NCBI GenBank assembly: GCA_963814905.1
Contig: CAWFEM010000015.1
Coordinates: forward strand, 620,001-684,000
DNA: 64,000 nucleotides
Reading direction: 5' to 3'
DNA from: DASWJZ01 sp963814905
GTDB taxonomy: Bacteria > Pseudomonadota > Alphaproteobacteria > Rhizobiales > Afifellaceae
Of the stretch, positions 1 through 8,645 are shown piece after piece. Within the stretch, counting starts at the first letter, position 1. Every line of letters starts with the position of its first letter. The translations under genes and the position numbers were made by a program. Under the pieces are notes generated by a model. It did not search any database and was not told the origin of the DNA. It saw only the letters and a program-made list of their open reading frames with translations.

Positions 1-1
1 A

Positions 2-331
2 GGTTTTGCCGCGAGGCTCGCGTCGGAGGCCGGCGACCGCTATGTGGCAAACATGGCCAAAGCCAAGCGACAGGGCCGCATCTTCGTCGACTACCTTCGC
101 AACGAGCGCGGCTCGACCGCAATCGCGCCCTATTCGACACGGACGCGCGATAAAGCGCCTGTGGCGGCGCCGGTCGCCTGGGAGGAGCTACCCTCCCTCG
201 CCGCCGCCAACCTCTTCACCGTGCAATCGATGCCGAAGCGGATCAAAACGGTCGGCGACCCTTGGGCGGGCTATTCCGACGTCCGGCAGTCGCTGACTAA
301 GGCGATGCTGAAGGCGGTGAAGGCGGCATGA
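2..331 (+). CDS. ligD: LigD-type DNA polymerase domain, C-terminal fragment (partial)
   Basis: Only the last ~109 codons are present; the reading frame is open to the left edge, so this is a 5'-truncated view, not necessarily a broken gene. The residues YVANMAKAKRQGRIFVDYLR followed by TAIAPYSTR match the C-terminal part of the LigD polymerase/primase domain, which in bacterial NHEJ works with Ku to fill and extend DNA ends. The stop codon overlaps the otsB start in an ATGA junction, so the genes are probably translated together. Whether ligase and phosphoesterase domains are also encoded lies outside the window. Family call is from recognised motifs; the functional role is family knowledge. 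Confidence 0.85.
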   Translation, partial: GFAARLASEAGDRYVANMAKAKRQGRIFVDYLRNERGSTAIAPYSTRTRDKAPVAAPVAWEELPSLAAANLFTVQSMPKRIKTVGDPWAGYSDVRQSLTKAMLKAVKAA

Positions 332-1062
332 GCGAGAAGCCGCGCCCGCCGGCGCTCGATCCCGCCCGACACGCGCTCTATCTCGACTTCGACGGCACGC
401 TTGTCGATTTCGCACCCGAGCCGGATGCGATCGAGGTCCGTCCCGGCACGATCGAGCTCCTCGAAAAAGTGAGCGACAAGCTCGACGGCGCGCTCGCCAT
501 CGTGACCGGCCGCCGCATCGGCGATATCGACCGCCATCTCGCGCCGCTTGCGCTTCCCGCCTCCGGCGTACACGGGCAGGAGATCCGCCCCGCGTCGGGC
601 GAAAACACGAAGGTCGCGCCGTCCGGCGAGATCGACGAAGCGCGGCGTCGCCTCGCCGCCTCCATGCGGCCCGCCGACCCGCTCCTCCTGGAGGACAAAG
701 GCGGCGCGCTCGTGCTACATTTCCGTAAGCATCCCGCCGAGCGGGAACGCGCGGAGGCGCTTGCGCGCGATGTCGTCTCCGGGCTCGGCGCCCTTCACGT
801 CGTTCCCGGGCACGGGATATTCGAGATCGTCGAGCGCGGTGTGACGAAAGCGCGCGCGCTTGCGCATCTCTCCGCGCACGCGCCCTTCGCCGGCCGCATT
901 CCCGTGTATGTTGGAGACGATACGACGGACGAAGATGCGATCGGCGCCGCGCAGCAGGCGGGCGGGTTTGGCGTCAAGGTCGGGCCGGGCGAAACCCGAG
1001 CGCAGTTTCGCCTTTCCGATATCGACGCCGTACATAGATGGCTTACCGCTTTTGCGGGTTGA
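328..1062 (+). CDS. otsB: Trehalose-6-phosphate phosphatase
   Basis: A 244-residue HAD-superfamily phosphatase that removes phosphate from trehalose-6-phosphate, the last step of OtsAB trehalose synthesis in the cytoplasm. HAD motif I is DFDGTL near residues 20-25 (nucleophile Asp20, acid/base Asp22), the VTGRR segment is near 59-63, and the Mg-binding GDDTTDED motif is at about 196-203. Length is normal for the family. The ATG overlaps the preceding stop by four bases (ATGA), and otsA follows after 79 bases, so ligD-otsB-otsA may form one stress-related unit. Start choice rests on the overlap. Confidence 0.95.
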   Translation: MSEKPRPPALDPARHALYLDFDGTLVDFAPEPDAIEVRPGTIELLEKVSDKLDGALAIVTGRRIGDIDRHLAPLALPASGVHGQEIRPASGENTKVAPSGEIDEARRRLAASMRPADPLLLEDKGGALVLHFRKHPAERERAEALARDVVSGLGALHVVPGHGIFEIVERGVTKARALAHLSAHAPFAGRIPVYVGDDTTDEDAIGAAQQAGGFGVKVGPGETRAQFRLSDIDAVHRWLTAFAG

Positions 1063-1141
1063 TCTGGAACAACGCAATCACCAAATCGTTATGTGAGAGG
1101 GGCATAATCCTCATATCAACTACAGGTTTGCAGGGAGCGGC

Positions 1142-2656
1142 ATGAACCGTCTGGTCGTCATTTCCAATCGCGTCGGTCCTTTGAACGACGAAGGAAGAGC
1201 GGGCGGTCTCGCGGTGGGTTTGGCGGACGCGCTACGCCAGCGTGGCGGTGTCTGGTTTGGATGGTCGGGCAAGACCAGCAACGAAGGCACGTTCGGTCAG
1301 CTTCAGGTAAAGACGGAGGGCGACGTCAAGCTCGCCACCGTCGACATGACCACCGCCGACGTCGCGGATTTCTACAATGGCTTCGCCAATCAGGCGCTGT
1401 GGCCGATCCTTCACTATCGCGTGGATCTTGCCGGCTACGACCGTCGCTTCGCCGACGCCTTCTGGCGCGTCAACGAGCGGATGGGGAGCCGCCTCACCGC
1501 TCTTCTGAAACCGGACGATCTCGTCTGGATTCACGATTATCACTTCATCCCGCTTGGCAATCAGATCCGTGCCTCAGGCTTCGCCGGGGCGATCGGCTTC
1601 TTCCTGCATGTCCCCTTCCCGCCGCCGGAAGTGCTCACCGCGCTGCCCGATGCGTATCGCCTCGTCCATTCGATGCTCGCCTACGACGTCATCGGCTTCC
1701 AGACCTCGATCGACCGCGAGAACTTCGCGCGCTTCCTGACGCGCGAGTTCGACGGCAAGGAGCTCGACGGCGGATGGCTTGAGGCAAACGGCCGCCGGGT
1801 GCGGGCGGAGGTGTTCCCGATCGGGATCGACGCGGAGCGCTTCGCCGGTTTCGCCAGCACCGCGGACGCCAAGCGCCGCTACACGCAGATCAAGTCGGAG
1901 CTGCACGGTCAAAAGCAGATCATCGGAGTCGATCGTCTCGACTACACGAAAGGCATTCCGGAGCGGCTGCAGGCTTTTGAGCGCCTGCTCAAGGACTATC
2001 CGGAGAACCGCGCCAAGGTCAGCCTCCTGCAGATCGCGCCGCTGTCGCGCGAGAACGTGAAGGCCTATGCCCGCCTGCGCAGCGAGCTGGAGGAGCTTGC
2101 CGGGCACATCAACGGCGCCTACGGCCTGCTCGACTGGACGCCGGTCAGGGTCATGACGCGCGGCTTCTCGCGCAAGGGCCTGGCGGGGCTCTATCGCGCC
2201 AGCCCCGTTGCGCTCGTGACCCCGCTCAGGGACGGCATGAACCTTGTCGCCAAGGAATATGTCGCCGCGCAGGATCCGGAAGATCCTGGCGTGCTGATCC
2301 TCTCGCGCTTCGCCGGCGCCGCGCGTGAGCTCAGCCAGGCGCTTATCGTCAATCCCTTCGATCGCGCCGAGATGGCGGAGGCGATGCAGCTTGCGCTCAG
2401 GATGCCGCTGCGTGAGCGCAAGAAACGCTGGCAGGCGCTTTACGCCTCCATCCATGAAGGGAATGCCCGCCGCTGGTGCGCGCTTTTCCTCGACGCGCTG
2501 GAGGCGACCCACGCGCAGACGCACCTGAAATTCCTCGAGGAGGAACCCGACGACGGTCCCGGCGGAAAGGGCGAGTTCCTGCGGCTCCGCCGCGCCGGCG
2601 GATTCGCCACCGTCGACGGGCCGAAGCCGGACCGCGGCCGCCGCGCTCTCCTTTAG
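1142..2656 (+). CDS. otsA: Trehalose-6-phosphate synthase (UDP-forming)
   Basis: A 504-residue GT20-family retaining glycosyltransferase that makes trehalose-6-phosphate from UDP-glucose and glucose-6-phosphate. The N-terminus MNRLVVISNRVGP and the GGLAVGL loop are the usual sugar-phosphate/nucleotide-sugar binding start of the family. VDRLDYTKG near residues 263-271 carries the Arg and Lys that contact UDP-glucose phosphates, and RDGMNLVAKEY is the donor-binding loop with its conserved Asp and Glu. A strong ribosome site (agggag) precedes the ATG. The C-terminal ~40 residues are a charged, family-variable tail. It pairs with otsB immediately upstream. Confidence 0.96.
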   Translation: MNRLVVISNRVGPLNDEGRAGGLAVGLADALRQRGGVWFGWSGKTSNEGTFGQLQVKTEGDVKLATVDMTTADVADFYNGFANQALWPILHYRVDLAGYDRRFADAFWRVNERMGSRLTALLKPDDLVWIHDYHFIPLGNQIRASGFAGAIGFFLHVPFPPPEVLTALPDAYRLVHSMLAYDVIGFQTSIDRENFARFLTREFDGKELDGGWLEANGRRVRAEVFPIGIDAERFAGFASTADAKRRYTQIKSELHGQKQIIGVDRLDYTKGIPERLQAFERLLKDYPENRAKVSLLQIAPLSRENVKAYARLRSELEELAGHINGAYGLLDWTPVRVMTRGFSRKGLAGLYRASPVALVTPLRDGMNLVAKEYVAAQDPEDPGVLILSRFAGAARELSQALIVNPFDRAEMAEAMQLALRMPLRERKKRWQALYASIHEGNARRWCALFLDALEATHAQTHLKFLEEEPDDGPGGKGEFLRLRRAGGFATVDGPKPDRGRRALL

Positions 2657-2708
2657 AAAGCTGCGTCCCGCGGCGCTGCCTGCTAGCCTTCCCCCGGAAG
2701 GAGGGCTC

Positions 2709-3104
2709 ATGCGCATGGCCAACAGCGGAGCGAACGGAGGCGGATTGCGGCTGAGGGTCGTTCTGCGCCAAGGTGCTGCACTCGGACCCGGCAAAATCGA
2801 CCTCCTGGAAGCGATCGCGGAAACCGGCTCCATCCGCGCAGCCGGCAGCCGTTTCAAGATGAGCTACCGCCGCGCCTGGGGCCTCGTCGCTGAGCTGAAC
2901 GCCATGTTCAAGACGCCCCTCGTCGTGGCGGAGACCGGCGGGCGCGGCGGCGGCGGCGCAAGCCTGACCCCGCTCGGCCGGTCGGTCGTGGAGCGCTTCC
3001 GCGCCATGGAGGAAGGGTCTTGGGCGGTGGTGGAAGAGGATTTCCGCTGGCTTTCCAAGGCGCTGGCGAGGGACCCCGCGAAGGTGTCGACGAAGGACGC
3101 TTGA
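2709..3104 (+). CDS. modE: ModE-like molybdenum-responsive regulator, DNA-binding domain only
   Basis: A 131-residue winged-helix protein of the ModE N-terminal/LysR-HTH type. The helix-turn-helix runs about residues 30-62 (LLEAIAETGSIRAAG then MSYRRAWGLV) and the wing is a Gly-rich segment (TGGRGGGG) followed by LTPLG. The molybdate-binding Mop domains of E. coli ModE are absent, so it is a one-domain form common in alphaproteobacteria; how it senses Mo is not visible here. ATG at 2709 and 2715 are both possible. It sits directly upstream of modA, with a candidate operator between them, so it probably regulates modABC. Confidence 0.85.
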   Translation: MRMANSGANGGGLRLRVVLRQGAALGPGKIDLLEAIAETGSIRAAGSRFKMSYRRAWGLVAELNAMFKTPLVVAETGGRGGGGASLTPLGRSVVERFRAMEEGSWAVVEEDFRWLSKALARDPAKVSTKDA

Positions 3105-3134
3105 CACGGGCGTTATTTCTGATTGGGAATAACG
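3101..3134 (+). promoter_or_regulatory. Mo-box-like inverted repeat in front of modA
   Basis: CGTTATT at 3111-3117 and its exact reverse complement AATAACG at 3128-3134 flank a 10-base spacer. This resembles the ModE-bound Mo-boxes known upstream of mod operons. A perfect -35-like TTGACA lies at 3101-3106, overlapping the modE stop codon; no clean -10 hexamer is visible. The position 22 bases upstream of the modA ATG fits repression of modABC when molybdate is plentiful. Operator function is inferred from symmetry and context. Confidence 0.65.
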
Positions 3135-3155
3135 GACGCCGTGCCGGAGTCCGTG

Positions 3156-3945
3156 ATGCCCAGCCCCAAGCGAATCGCAATCCTCTTCCTTTCCCTCGCC
3201 GCGCTCTTCGCCGCGGACCTCCCCGCCCGCGCGCAGGGCGAGGACACGACCCTCGTCTTCGCCGCGGCGAGCCTCAGGAATGCACTCGACGCGATCGTGG
3301 AGGATTACGCGAACACGACCAGCGGCAAGGTCGCCGTCAGCTATGCCGGCAGCTCCGCACTCGCCAAGCAGATCGAACAGGGCGCGCCCGCCGACATCTT
3401 CTTCTCCGCCAACCTCGAGTGGGTGGACTACCTTCAGGAACGCGACCTCATCGCGGCCGACACGCGCATGACCCTTCTCGGCAACGACATCGTGCTCGTG
3501 GCGCCGAAGGACAGCGACGTGGCGGTGACGATTGCGCCGGATTTTCCGCTCGCCGCGACGCTTGGTGACGGCAAGCTCGCCATGGCGCTCACGACCTCCG
3601 TGCCGGCCGGCAAATACGGCCGCGCAGCGCTTCAATCGCTTGGCGTGTGGGAGAGCGTCTCCGCCAACGTGGCGGAAGCGGAGGACGTGCGTGCCGCGCT
3701 GGCGCTCGTTTCGCGCGGCGAAGCGGCGCTCGGCGATCGTCTACGCGACCGACGCCAAGGCCGATCCCGGCGTGAAGGTGATCGACGTCTTCCCGGAGGA
3801 TTCGCACCCGCCGATCCTCTACGCCGTCGCATTGACGAAATCCGCCAGGCCCGCGGCGCACGCCTTTCTCGACTATCTCGCCTCGCCCGCCGCCAGGCCG
3901 CGCTTCGAGGCGGAGGGCTTCCGCGTCATTCGGCCGGGCTCGTGA
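3156..3945 (+). pseudogene. modA: Molybdate-binding protein ModA, one-base frameshift
   Basis: Encodes the periplasmic molybdate-binding protein of the ModABC importer. The ATG at 3156 (ribosome site ggag at 3146-3149) opens a signal peptide ending near ARAQG, then the family sequence LVFAAASLRNALDAI and YAGSSALAKQIEQGAPADIF. The frame holds to about 3733 (SRGEAALG). The next family block, IVYATDAKADPGVKVIDV, is in a different frame and runs to the stop at 3943-3945. The total length is one base more than a multiple of three, and one extra g in ctcggcgatcgtc at about 3734-3736 explains the shift. modB and modC are intact, so a sequencing error is as likely as a true mutation. Confidence 0.88.
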
Positions 3946-3972
3946 GGCCCGGCGCGACGGGAGCGCATCGAC

Positions 3973-4668
3973 GTGCTGGACTTTTCGCCGGCCGAGTTCG
4001 TCGCGATCAAGCTCAGCCTGCGCGTCGCCGTCGTCGCGACGCTCGCGAGCCTGCCCTTCGGTGTCGCCATGGCACTGCTCCTGGCGCGCGGACGTTTCCC
4101 CGGCAAGACACTCCTCGACGGCGTCGTTCACCTGCCGCTTGTGCTGCCGCCGGTCGTCACCGGCTACCTGCTTCTGATCGGTTTCGGCCGGCGCGGGCCG
4201 ATCGGCGCTTTCCTGGAGCAGGCCTTCGGCCTCGTCTTCGCTTTCCGCTGGACCGGCGCCGCACTCGCCTCCGCGGTGATGGGATTTCCGCTGCTTGTGC
4301 GCGCCGTGCGTCTTTCTATCGAGGCGATCGACACGCGGCTTGAGGACGCCGCGGCAAGCCTCGGCGCGCGGCGGACGATCGTCTTCGCGACCGTGACGCT
4401 GCCGCTCGTTCTCCCCGGCCTCCTTGCCGGCGCGGTGCTCGCCTTCGCCAAGGCGCTCGGCGAATTCGGCGCGACCATCACCTTTGTCTCCAACATTCCC
4501 GGCGAGACGCAGACCATTCCCTCCGCCATCTATACGGCGCTGCAGGTTCCAGGCGCAGAGGCGGCGGCGATCCGGCTCAGTGCCGTCTCCATCGCGATCT
4601 CGCTCTCCGCCCTCATTCTTTCCGAGTTGCTGGCGCGGCGCATGCGCCGGAGGCAGACCGCGCCTTGA
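3973..4668 (+). CDS. modB: Molybdate ABC transporter permease
   Basis: A 231-residue inner-membrane permease with about five transmembrane segments. The EAA loop that docks with the ATPase is AIDTRLEDAAASLGARRTIVFATVTLPL. The sequences VLPPVVTGYLLL and GEFGATITFVSNIPGETQTIP are characteristic of ModB. GTG at 3973 is the best start; it begins 27 bases after modA. The stop overlaps the TTG start of modC, indicating coupled translation. It forms the membrane channel for molybdate delivered by ModA. Confidence 0.94.
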   Translation: MLDFSPAEFVAIKLSLRVAVVATLASLPFGVAMALLLARGRFPGKTLLDGVVHLPLVLPPVVTGYLLLIGFGRRGPIGAFLEQAFGLVFAFRWTGAALASAVMGFPLLVRAVRLSIEAIDTRLEDAAASLGARRTIVFATVTLPLVLPGLLAGAVLAFAKALGEFGATITFVSNIPGETQTIPSAIYTALQVPGAEAAAIRLSAVSIAISLSALILSELLARRMRRRQTAP

Positions 4669-5750
4669 GCCTTATCGTCGAACTGAAGGACCGACGCGGC
4701 GATTTCTCGCTCGATGTCGCCTTTGAGGCGGCGCGCGGCGTCACGGCTCTTTTCGGCCGCTCCGGCGCGGGCAAGACGACGATCGTCACCATGGTCGCCG
4801 GCCTCGCCGCGCCGCGCGCCGGCCGGATCGTCCTGAACGATCGCGTGCTCTTCGATTCCGCCTCGCGGCAGAACCTGCCGACCTGGCGGCGCAAGGTCGG
4901 CATGGTCTTCCAGGAGGCGCGGCTCTTCCCGCATCTCTCCGTCAAGTCGAACCTCCTCTACGGGCGCTGGGCGGGTTGGCGGCGCTCCGACGCGAAGCTC
5001 GACCAAGTGCTGTCGCTGCTCGGGCTGGAGGATTTCCTGGAGCGGCGGCCGCATACGCTTTCCGGCGGCGAGGCGCAGCGCGTCGCCATCGGCCGCGCGC
5101 TGATGGCGGCGCCCGACATCCTCCTGATGGACGAGCCGCTGTCCAACCTCGACGGCGCGCGCCGTGCCGAAATATTGCCTTTTCTGGAGACGCTCGCACA
5201 CGAGAGTGGCGTACCGATCCTGTATGTCAGCCACGCGGTCGACGAGGTGGCGCGGCTCGCCGATTCCATCGTCGTGCTCGCGGAAGGGAGGGTCGTCGCA
5301 TCCGGCCCGATCGAGGAGGTCTTCGGCCGGACCGATCTCGGGCCCGCGACCGGCCGCCACGAGGCGGGCGCGATCCTGAACGCGACCGTCGTCGGCGAGG
5401 ACCGCGCCTTTGCGCTGACGCGACTTGCCGTCGCCGGCGCGGAACTGGTGGTTCCGGCGGTGGAGCGCTCGACTGGCGCGAAGCTCCGGCTGCGCATCCG
5501 CTCACAGGACGTGGCGCTGGCACTGGCGCCGCCGGAAGGCCTCTCCATCCGCAACGTGATCCAGATGACGGTGGAAGACGTCGCGACCGACGACGGCGCC
5601 TATGCCGAAGTGCTGCTCGTCGCCGCTGGGCAATATCTGCGCTCGCGCATCACCCGGAAATCGGCGGTAGAGCTCGGGCTTACGCCCGGCCTGCCGGTCT
5701 TCGCCCTGATCAAGAGTATCGCGGTGGAAGCCGACCGGCCGGAGCGCTGA
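4665..5750 (+). CDS. modC: Molybdate ABC transporter ATP-binding protein
   Basis: A 361-residue ABC ATPase. Walker A is GRSGAGKTT near 31-39, the Q-loop lies in MVFQEARLFPHL, the signature LSGGEAQRVAIGRAL is near 130-145, and Walker B LLMDEPLSNLD follows. The C-terminal ~65 residues form a Mop/TOBE oxyanion-binding domain, which may allow feedback inhibition by molybdate. TTG at 4665 is the likely start (SLIVELKDRRGDFSLDV) because it overlaps the modB stop. Length and domain order are normal for ModC. Confidence 0.95.
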   Translation: MSLIVELKDRRGDFSLDVAFEAARGVTALFGRSGAGKTTIVTMVAGLAAPRAGRIVLNDRVLFDSASRQNLPTWRRKVGMVFQEARLFPHLSVKSNLLYGRWAGWRRSDAKLDQVLSLLGLEDFLERRPHTLSGGEAQRVAIGRALMAAPDILLMDEPLSNLDGARRAEILPFLETLAHESGVPILYVSHAVDEVARLADSIVVLAEGRVVASGPIEEVFGRTDLGPATGRHEAGAILNATVVGEDRAFALTRLAVAGAELVVPAVERSTGAKLRLRIRSQDVALALAPPEGLSIRNVIQMTVEDVATDDGAYAEVLLVAAGQYLRSRITRKSAVELGLTPGLPVFALIKSIAVEADRPER

Positions 5751-5776
5751 GTCCTCAGGCCTCGGCCCGGGCCTCC

Positions 5777-7519
5777 TCAGTGCTTGAATGGATCGATAAG
5801 CGTCTCGCCCGTCTCCTCCGAGACGACGACCGAATGCCCGGGATCGCCGTCCGGCACCGGAACGCCGGTCAGCAGCAGAAAGGTCGCGCGGTGCGCGCCG
5901 GCGAGCCCGGCGGGAAAGCGTATCTTCTCGTGGATCAGGTACTCGCCCCGGCCGTTCACCGTCAGCGCGCCCTCCTGCAGGAGCTGCCGAAGCCCCGCTT
6001 CCTCCGGCAACACGACGTAGGGCTCAGGCGCCAGCGACGCGACGACGGTGTTCGGGTCGATCTCGATCACGCCTCCCGGGTGGAAACGGCTCAATTCGCT
6101 GCCCGGCTCGAGATGCCCGGTCTTCAGCGTCAGCGTGTCGGAGTCGGCGTCGATGCGGACGGTGCGCGCACCCTCCACGATGATGAGCGCACCCTCGTGC
6201 TTGCGCGACACCGCGCGTATCTCGCCGGAGGGAACGGAGAACGCCCAGACCGAATAGCGGCCGGCGATCGTCGCCGGCGACTTCCCGCTCCGCTCCCGTA
6301 CCGCCCCCGCGGCCTTTGCCGAACCGATCGACGGTGTCTCGGTGAAATACCTGATACACTTCGGGTCGCCGAGAAACGTGACGCGATCGGCCGGCAGCCC
6401 GGTCTCACCGACAAGCGGAACTCTCGCGTCCTCCGGCCCCGGCGCCGAGCCAAGAGCGCCGAGCACCAACCGTTCCACGCGCTGAACCGCGCCTGAGAGC
6501 CGCCAGATCATCGGATCGTGGGACACGACGACGACATAGAGCGGCGCTTCGCCGGGTTCGACGACGATGTTGGCGGTCTGCACCGTCTTGTCCTGTGTCC
6601 CGATCGCGACAGAGGAGAGCCCTTCTCCCTGGTAGGTGCCGAGCACGATCACCTCTGCCTCCGCGGAAGCGTTCGGCATCGCGCAGTTCGCCTCCTCGGC
6701 AGCCTTCTTCGCCGCCTTCTCCGCCTCCTTCGCCGCTTCGCGCTCGAGCTTCGCCTTGACACGCTTCTCGCGCCGGTCGCGCGCGGCTTCGTCGATGAGG
6801 CGGCGGGTTTCATCCGCAGGTTCTGTCTCGGTCGCGCGGTAGCTCTTCAACTCCTCCGGCGAGATATGCGCGTCGCCGTCGCTATCTGCGGTGTGAAAGA
6901 CGGCTTCCGCCGCAGTCTTGTACTCCGCCGGCGTGACGCGCCCATCGCCGTCGCTGTCGAGCTTGAGCGCAAGCTTCAGGCGTTCGAGGCGTTTCTCAAC
7001 ACCGCGGTTCCGGACGAGCCGATCCTCCAAGGAGCCCGGCTCCGGCAGCGTTCGCGCCTCTTGAAGGTCGATCCGGCCGTCCCGGTTCGTATCGTATTTC
7101 AGCCATTGCGCGATGGCGCGCGCAAGAAAGGGTTCAAACTCGTTCTCGCGCGCCGCGACTCCTGCCCGATACTGATAGAGGAGCACGCGCCGCAGCTCAT
7201 TCTGGGTGACAATGCCGTCCCCGTCGAGGTCCATCACCATGATCCGCGACGTGAGTGCGGCGCGCGCGGCGGCGTGGAGCATCTGCTCGTGGACGGCGAT
7301 ATCGGCTTCGCTCAGCGCCTCGTTCCTGCCCGCGCGAAGATCGGCGAAGTCGTGCTCGACGGCGTCAAGAAAGGTTGCCGCCGTCTGGCCCCGCGTCAGA
7401 AGCTTCCCGAAAAGCTGGACCTCAGGCGAGGCACTCTCCGTCTGCGCGGCGGCCGCCATGAGCGGCACGCCGGCGACGAGAGCGGCAAGAACTCCCCAAC
7501 GCATGGCCATCGTCTCCAT
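5777..7519 (-). CDS. Secreted EF-hand protein with a novel C-terminal domain
   Basis: A 580-residue protein with an N-terminal signal sequence (MAMRWGVLAALVAGVPLMAAAAQ), so it is probably periplasmic or exported. Four canonical calcium-binding EF-hand loops are readable: DLDGDGIVTQNE at 97-108, DTNRDGRIDLQE at 143-154, DSDGDGRVTPAE at 188-199 and DSDGDAHISPEE at 212-223. A charged Ala/Lys/Glu helix (about 250-277) likely forms a coiled coil. The remaining ~300 residues are rich in beta-type sequence and belong to no family I recognise. Starts at residues 1, 4 or 6 are all possible. It is monocistronic and convergent with modC. Function unknown; calcium-dependent binding is inferred. Confidence 0.8.
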   Translation of the reverse strand: METMAMRWGVLAALVAGVPLMAAAAQTESASPEVQLFGKLLTRGQTAATFLDAVEHDFADLRAGRNEALSEADIAVHEQMLHAAARAALTSRIMVMDLDGDGIVTQNELRRVLLYQYRAGVAARENEFEPFLARAIAQWLKYDTNRDGRIDLQEARTLPEPGSLEDRLVRNRGVEKRLERLKLALKLDSDGDGRVTPAEYKTAAEAVFHTADSDGDAHISPEELKSYRATETEPADETRRLIDEAARDRREKRVKAKLEREAAKEAEKAAKKAAEEANCAMPNASAEAEVIVLGTYQGEGLSSVAIGTQDKTVQTANIVVEPGEAPLYVVVVSHDPMIWRLSGAVQRVERLVLGALGSAPGPEDARVPLVGETGLPADRVTFLGDPKCIRYFTETPSIGSAKAAGAVRERSGKSPATIAGRYSVWAFSVPSGEIRAVSRKHEGALIIVEGARTVRIDADSDTLTLKTGHLEPGSELSRFHPGGVIEIDPNTVVASLAPEPYVVLPEEAGLRQLLQEGALTVNGRGEYLIHEKIRFPAGLAGAHRATFLLLTGVPVPDGDPGHSVVVSEETGETLIDPFKH

Positions 7520-7650
7520 TGTCGTGCCCGATCATCGCAGATCTGGGTTTCGAGACTGCGACACGATCGAGGTTTCTCCACCCAAGGTTAAAACCGCATG
7601 GTTCGATGGGTGTGCCCGTGTGGCCCGCCAAAACCGCATCGCACTTGCGA

Positions 7651-7668
7651 ATGAGACGGCCGTCTCAT
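7651..7668. promoter_or_regulatory. Perfect 18-bp palindrome upstream of the epimerase-family gene
   Basis: ATGAGACGGCCGTCTCAT is identical to its reverse complement. It lies 57 bases upstream of the GTG start at 7725, in the divergent region shared with the EF-hand gene. The core GAGACGGNCCGTCTC-like symmetry is typical of TetR-family operators, but no TetR gene is nearby. It is a candidate repressor site; function is inferred only from symmetry and position. Confidence 0.45.
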
Positions 7669-7724
7669 AACCTCGCCTTCAGCCCGCGCGGGAAGACGCG
7701 GCAGACCTGAGGGGGGAGATTTCC

Positions 7725-8573
7725 GTGAAGATCGGTTTTTGCATGCTGCTCTGGACGACGCACGTCACGGAGAAGCATCGGAAGATATTCGAAGCGCTGA
7801 AGGCGACGGGCTATGACGGGGTGGAGATTCCCGTCTTCGAGGGAACGCCCGACGATTTCGCCAGGATCGGCCGCCTGCTCGACTCAATCGGGCTGGATCG
7901 CACCGCGATCACCGTCATCCCGACGGAGGACAAGAACCCGGTCGGCAAGGACGCGGCGCAGCGCCAGGCGGCGGTCGACTATCTGAAGTATTGCGTCGAT
8001 TGCACCGAGGCCCTCGGCGCCAAACAGCTCGCTGGTCCTCTGCACCAGACGCTCGGGCTTTTCTCCGGAAGGGGGCCGACCGACCAGGAACGCGCCCGCG
8101 CCCGCAGCGTGCATCGCAAGGCCGGCGACTACGCCGAGAAGTACGGCGTCAAAATCGTGCTTGAAGCGATCAACCGCTTTGAGTGCTACTTCGCCAACAC
8201 CATGCACGACCTCTCCGCTTATCTCGATCAGGTCGACCATCCGGCGGTGACCGGCATGTACGACACCTTCCACGCCAATATTGAGGAAACCGATCCGATC
8301 GCCGCGATCGCCAAGAACAAGCGGCACATCTCCTATGTGCACATCTCGGAGAACGACCGCGGCGTGCCGGGGCGCGGACACGTGCCGTGGGCGGCGACCT
8401 TCAAGGCGCTGAAGAAGATCCGCTACGACGGCTGGATGACGATCGAGGCGTTCGGGCGCGGCCTGCCGGAGCTTGCCGCGGCGACGCGCGTCTGGCGCGA
8501 TTTCTCCGAAGGGCCGGAAGCGGTCTACCGCGAAGGATTCAAGACGATCCGGAACGGCTGGAAGAAGGCTTAA
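7725..8573 (+). CDS. D-tagatose 3-epimerase-family sugar isomerase
   Basis: A 282-residue TIM-barrel protein of the AP-endonuclease-2/D-tagatose 3-epimerase family. The expected metal-binding and catalytic acids are present: Glu in VLEAINRFECYF, Asp in GMYDTFHANIEE, His in VHISENDRGVPGRGHVPW and Glu in MTIEAFG. The family epimerises ketoses such as fructose/psicose at C3; the true substrate cannot be read. GTG at 7725 follows a strong ribosome site (ggggggag). It stands alone between two unrelated genes. The cofactor-free sugar epimerase role is inferred from conserved residues. Confidence 0.85.
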   Translation: MKIGFCMLLWTTHVTEKHRKIFEALKATGYDGVEIPVFEGTPDDFARIGRLLDSIGLDRTAITVIPTEDKNPVGKDAAQRQAAVDYLKYCVDCTEALGAKQLAGPLHQTLGLFSGRGPTDQERARARSVHRKAGDYAEKYGVKIVLEAINRFECYFANTMHDLSAYLDQVDHPAVTGMYDTFHANIEETDPIAAIAKNKRHISYVHISENDRGVPGRGHVPWAATFKALKKIRYDGWMTIEAFGRGLPELAAATRVWRDFSEGPEAVYREGFKTIRNGWKKA

Positions 8574-8645
8574 GCACAGATAGTTATACATAGGCGTGCG
8601 ACGACGATTCCGGGACATCGCGAATCGCGCTAACCTAGCCCCGCC

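Noticed and set aside
1574..2857. Long antisense open frames opposite otsA and several other genes
   Set aside because: They mirror codon bias in GC-rich coding DNA and have no recognisable protein sequence or ribosome site.
3123..4343. A 406-codon frame as an extended ModA
   Set aside because: After residue ~200 it leaves the ModA sequence and runs antiphase through modB; the frameshifted reading explains both parts.
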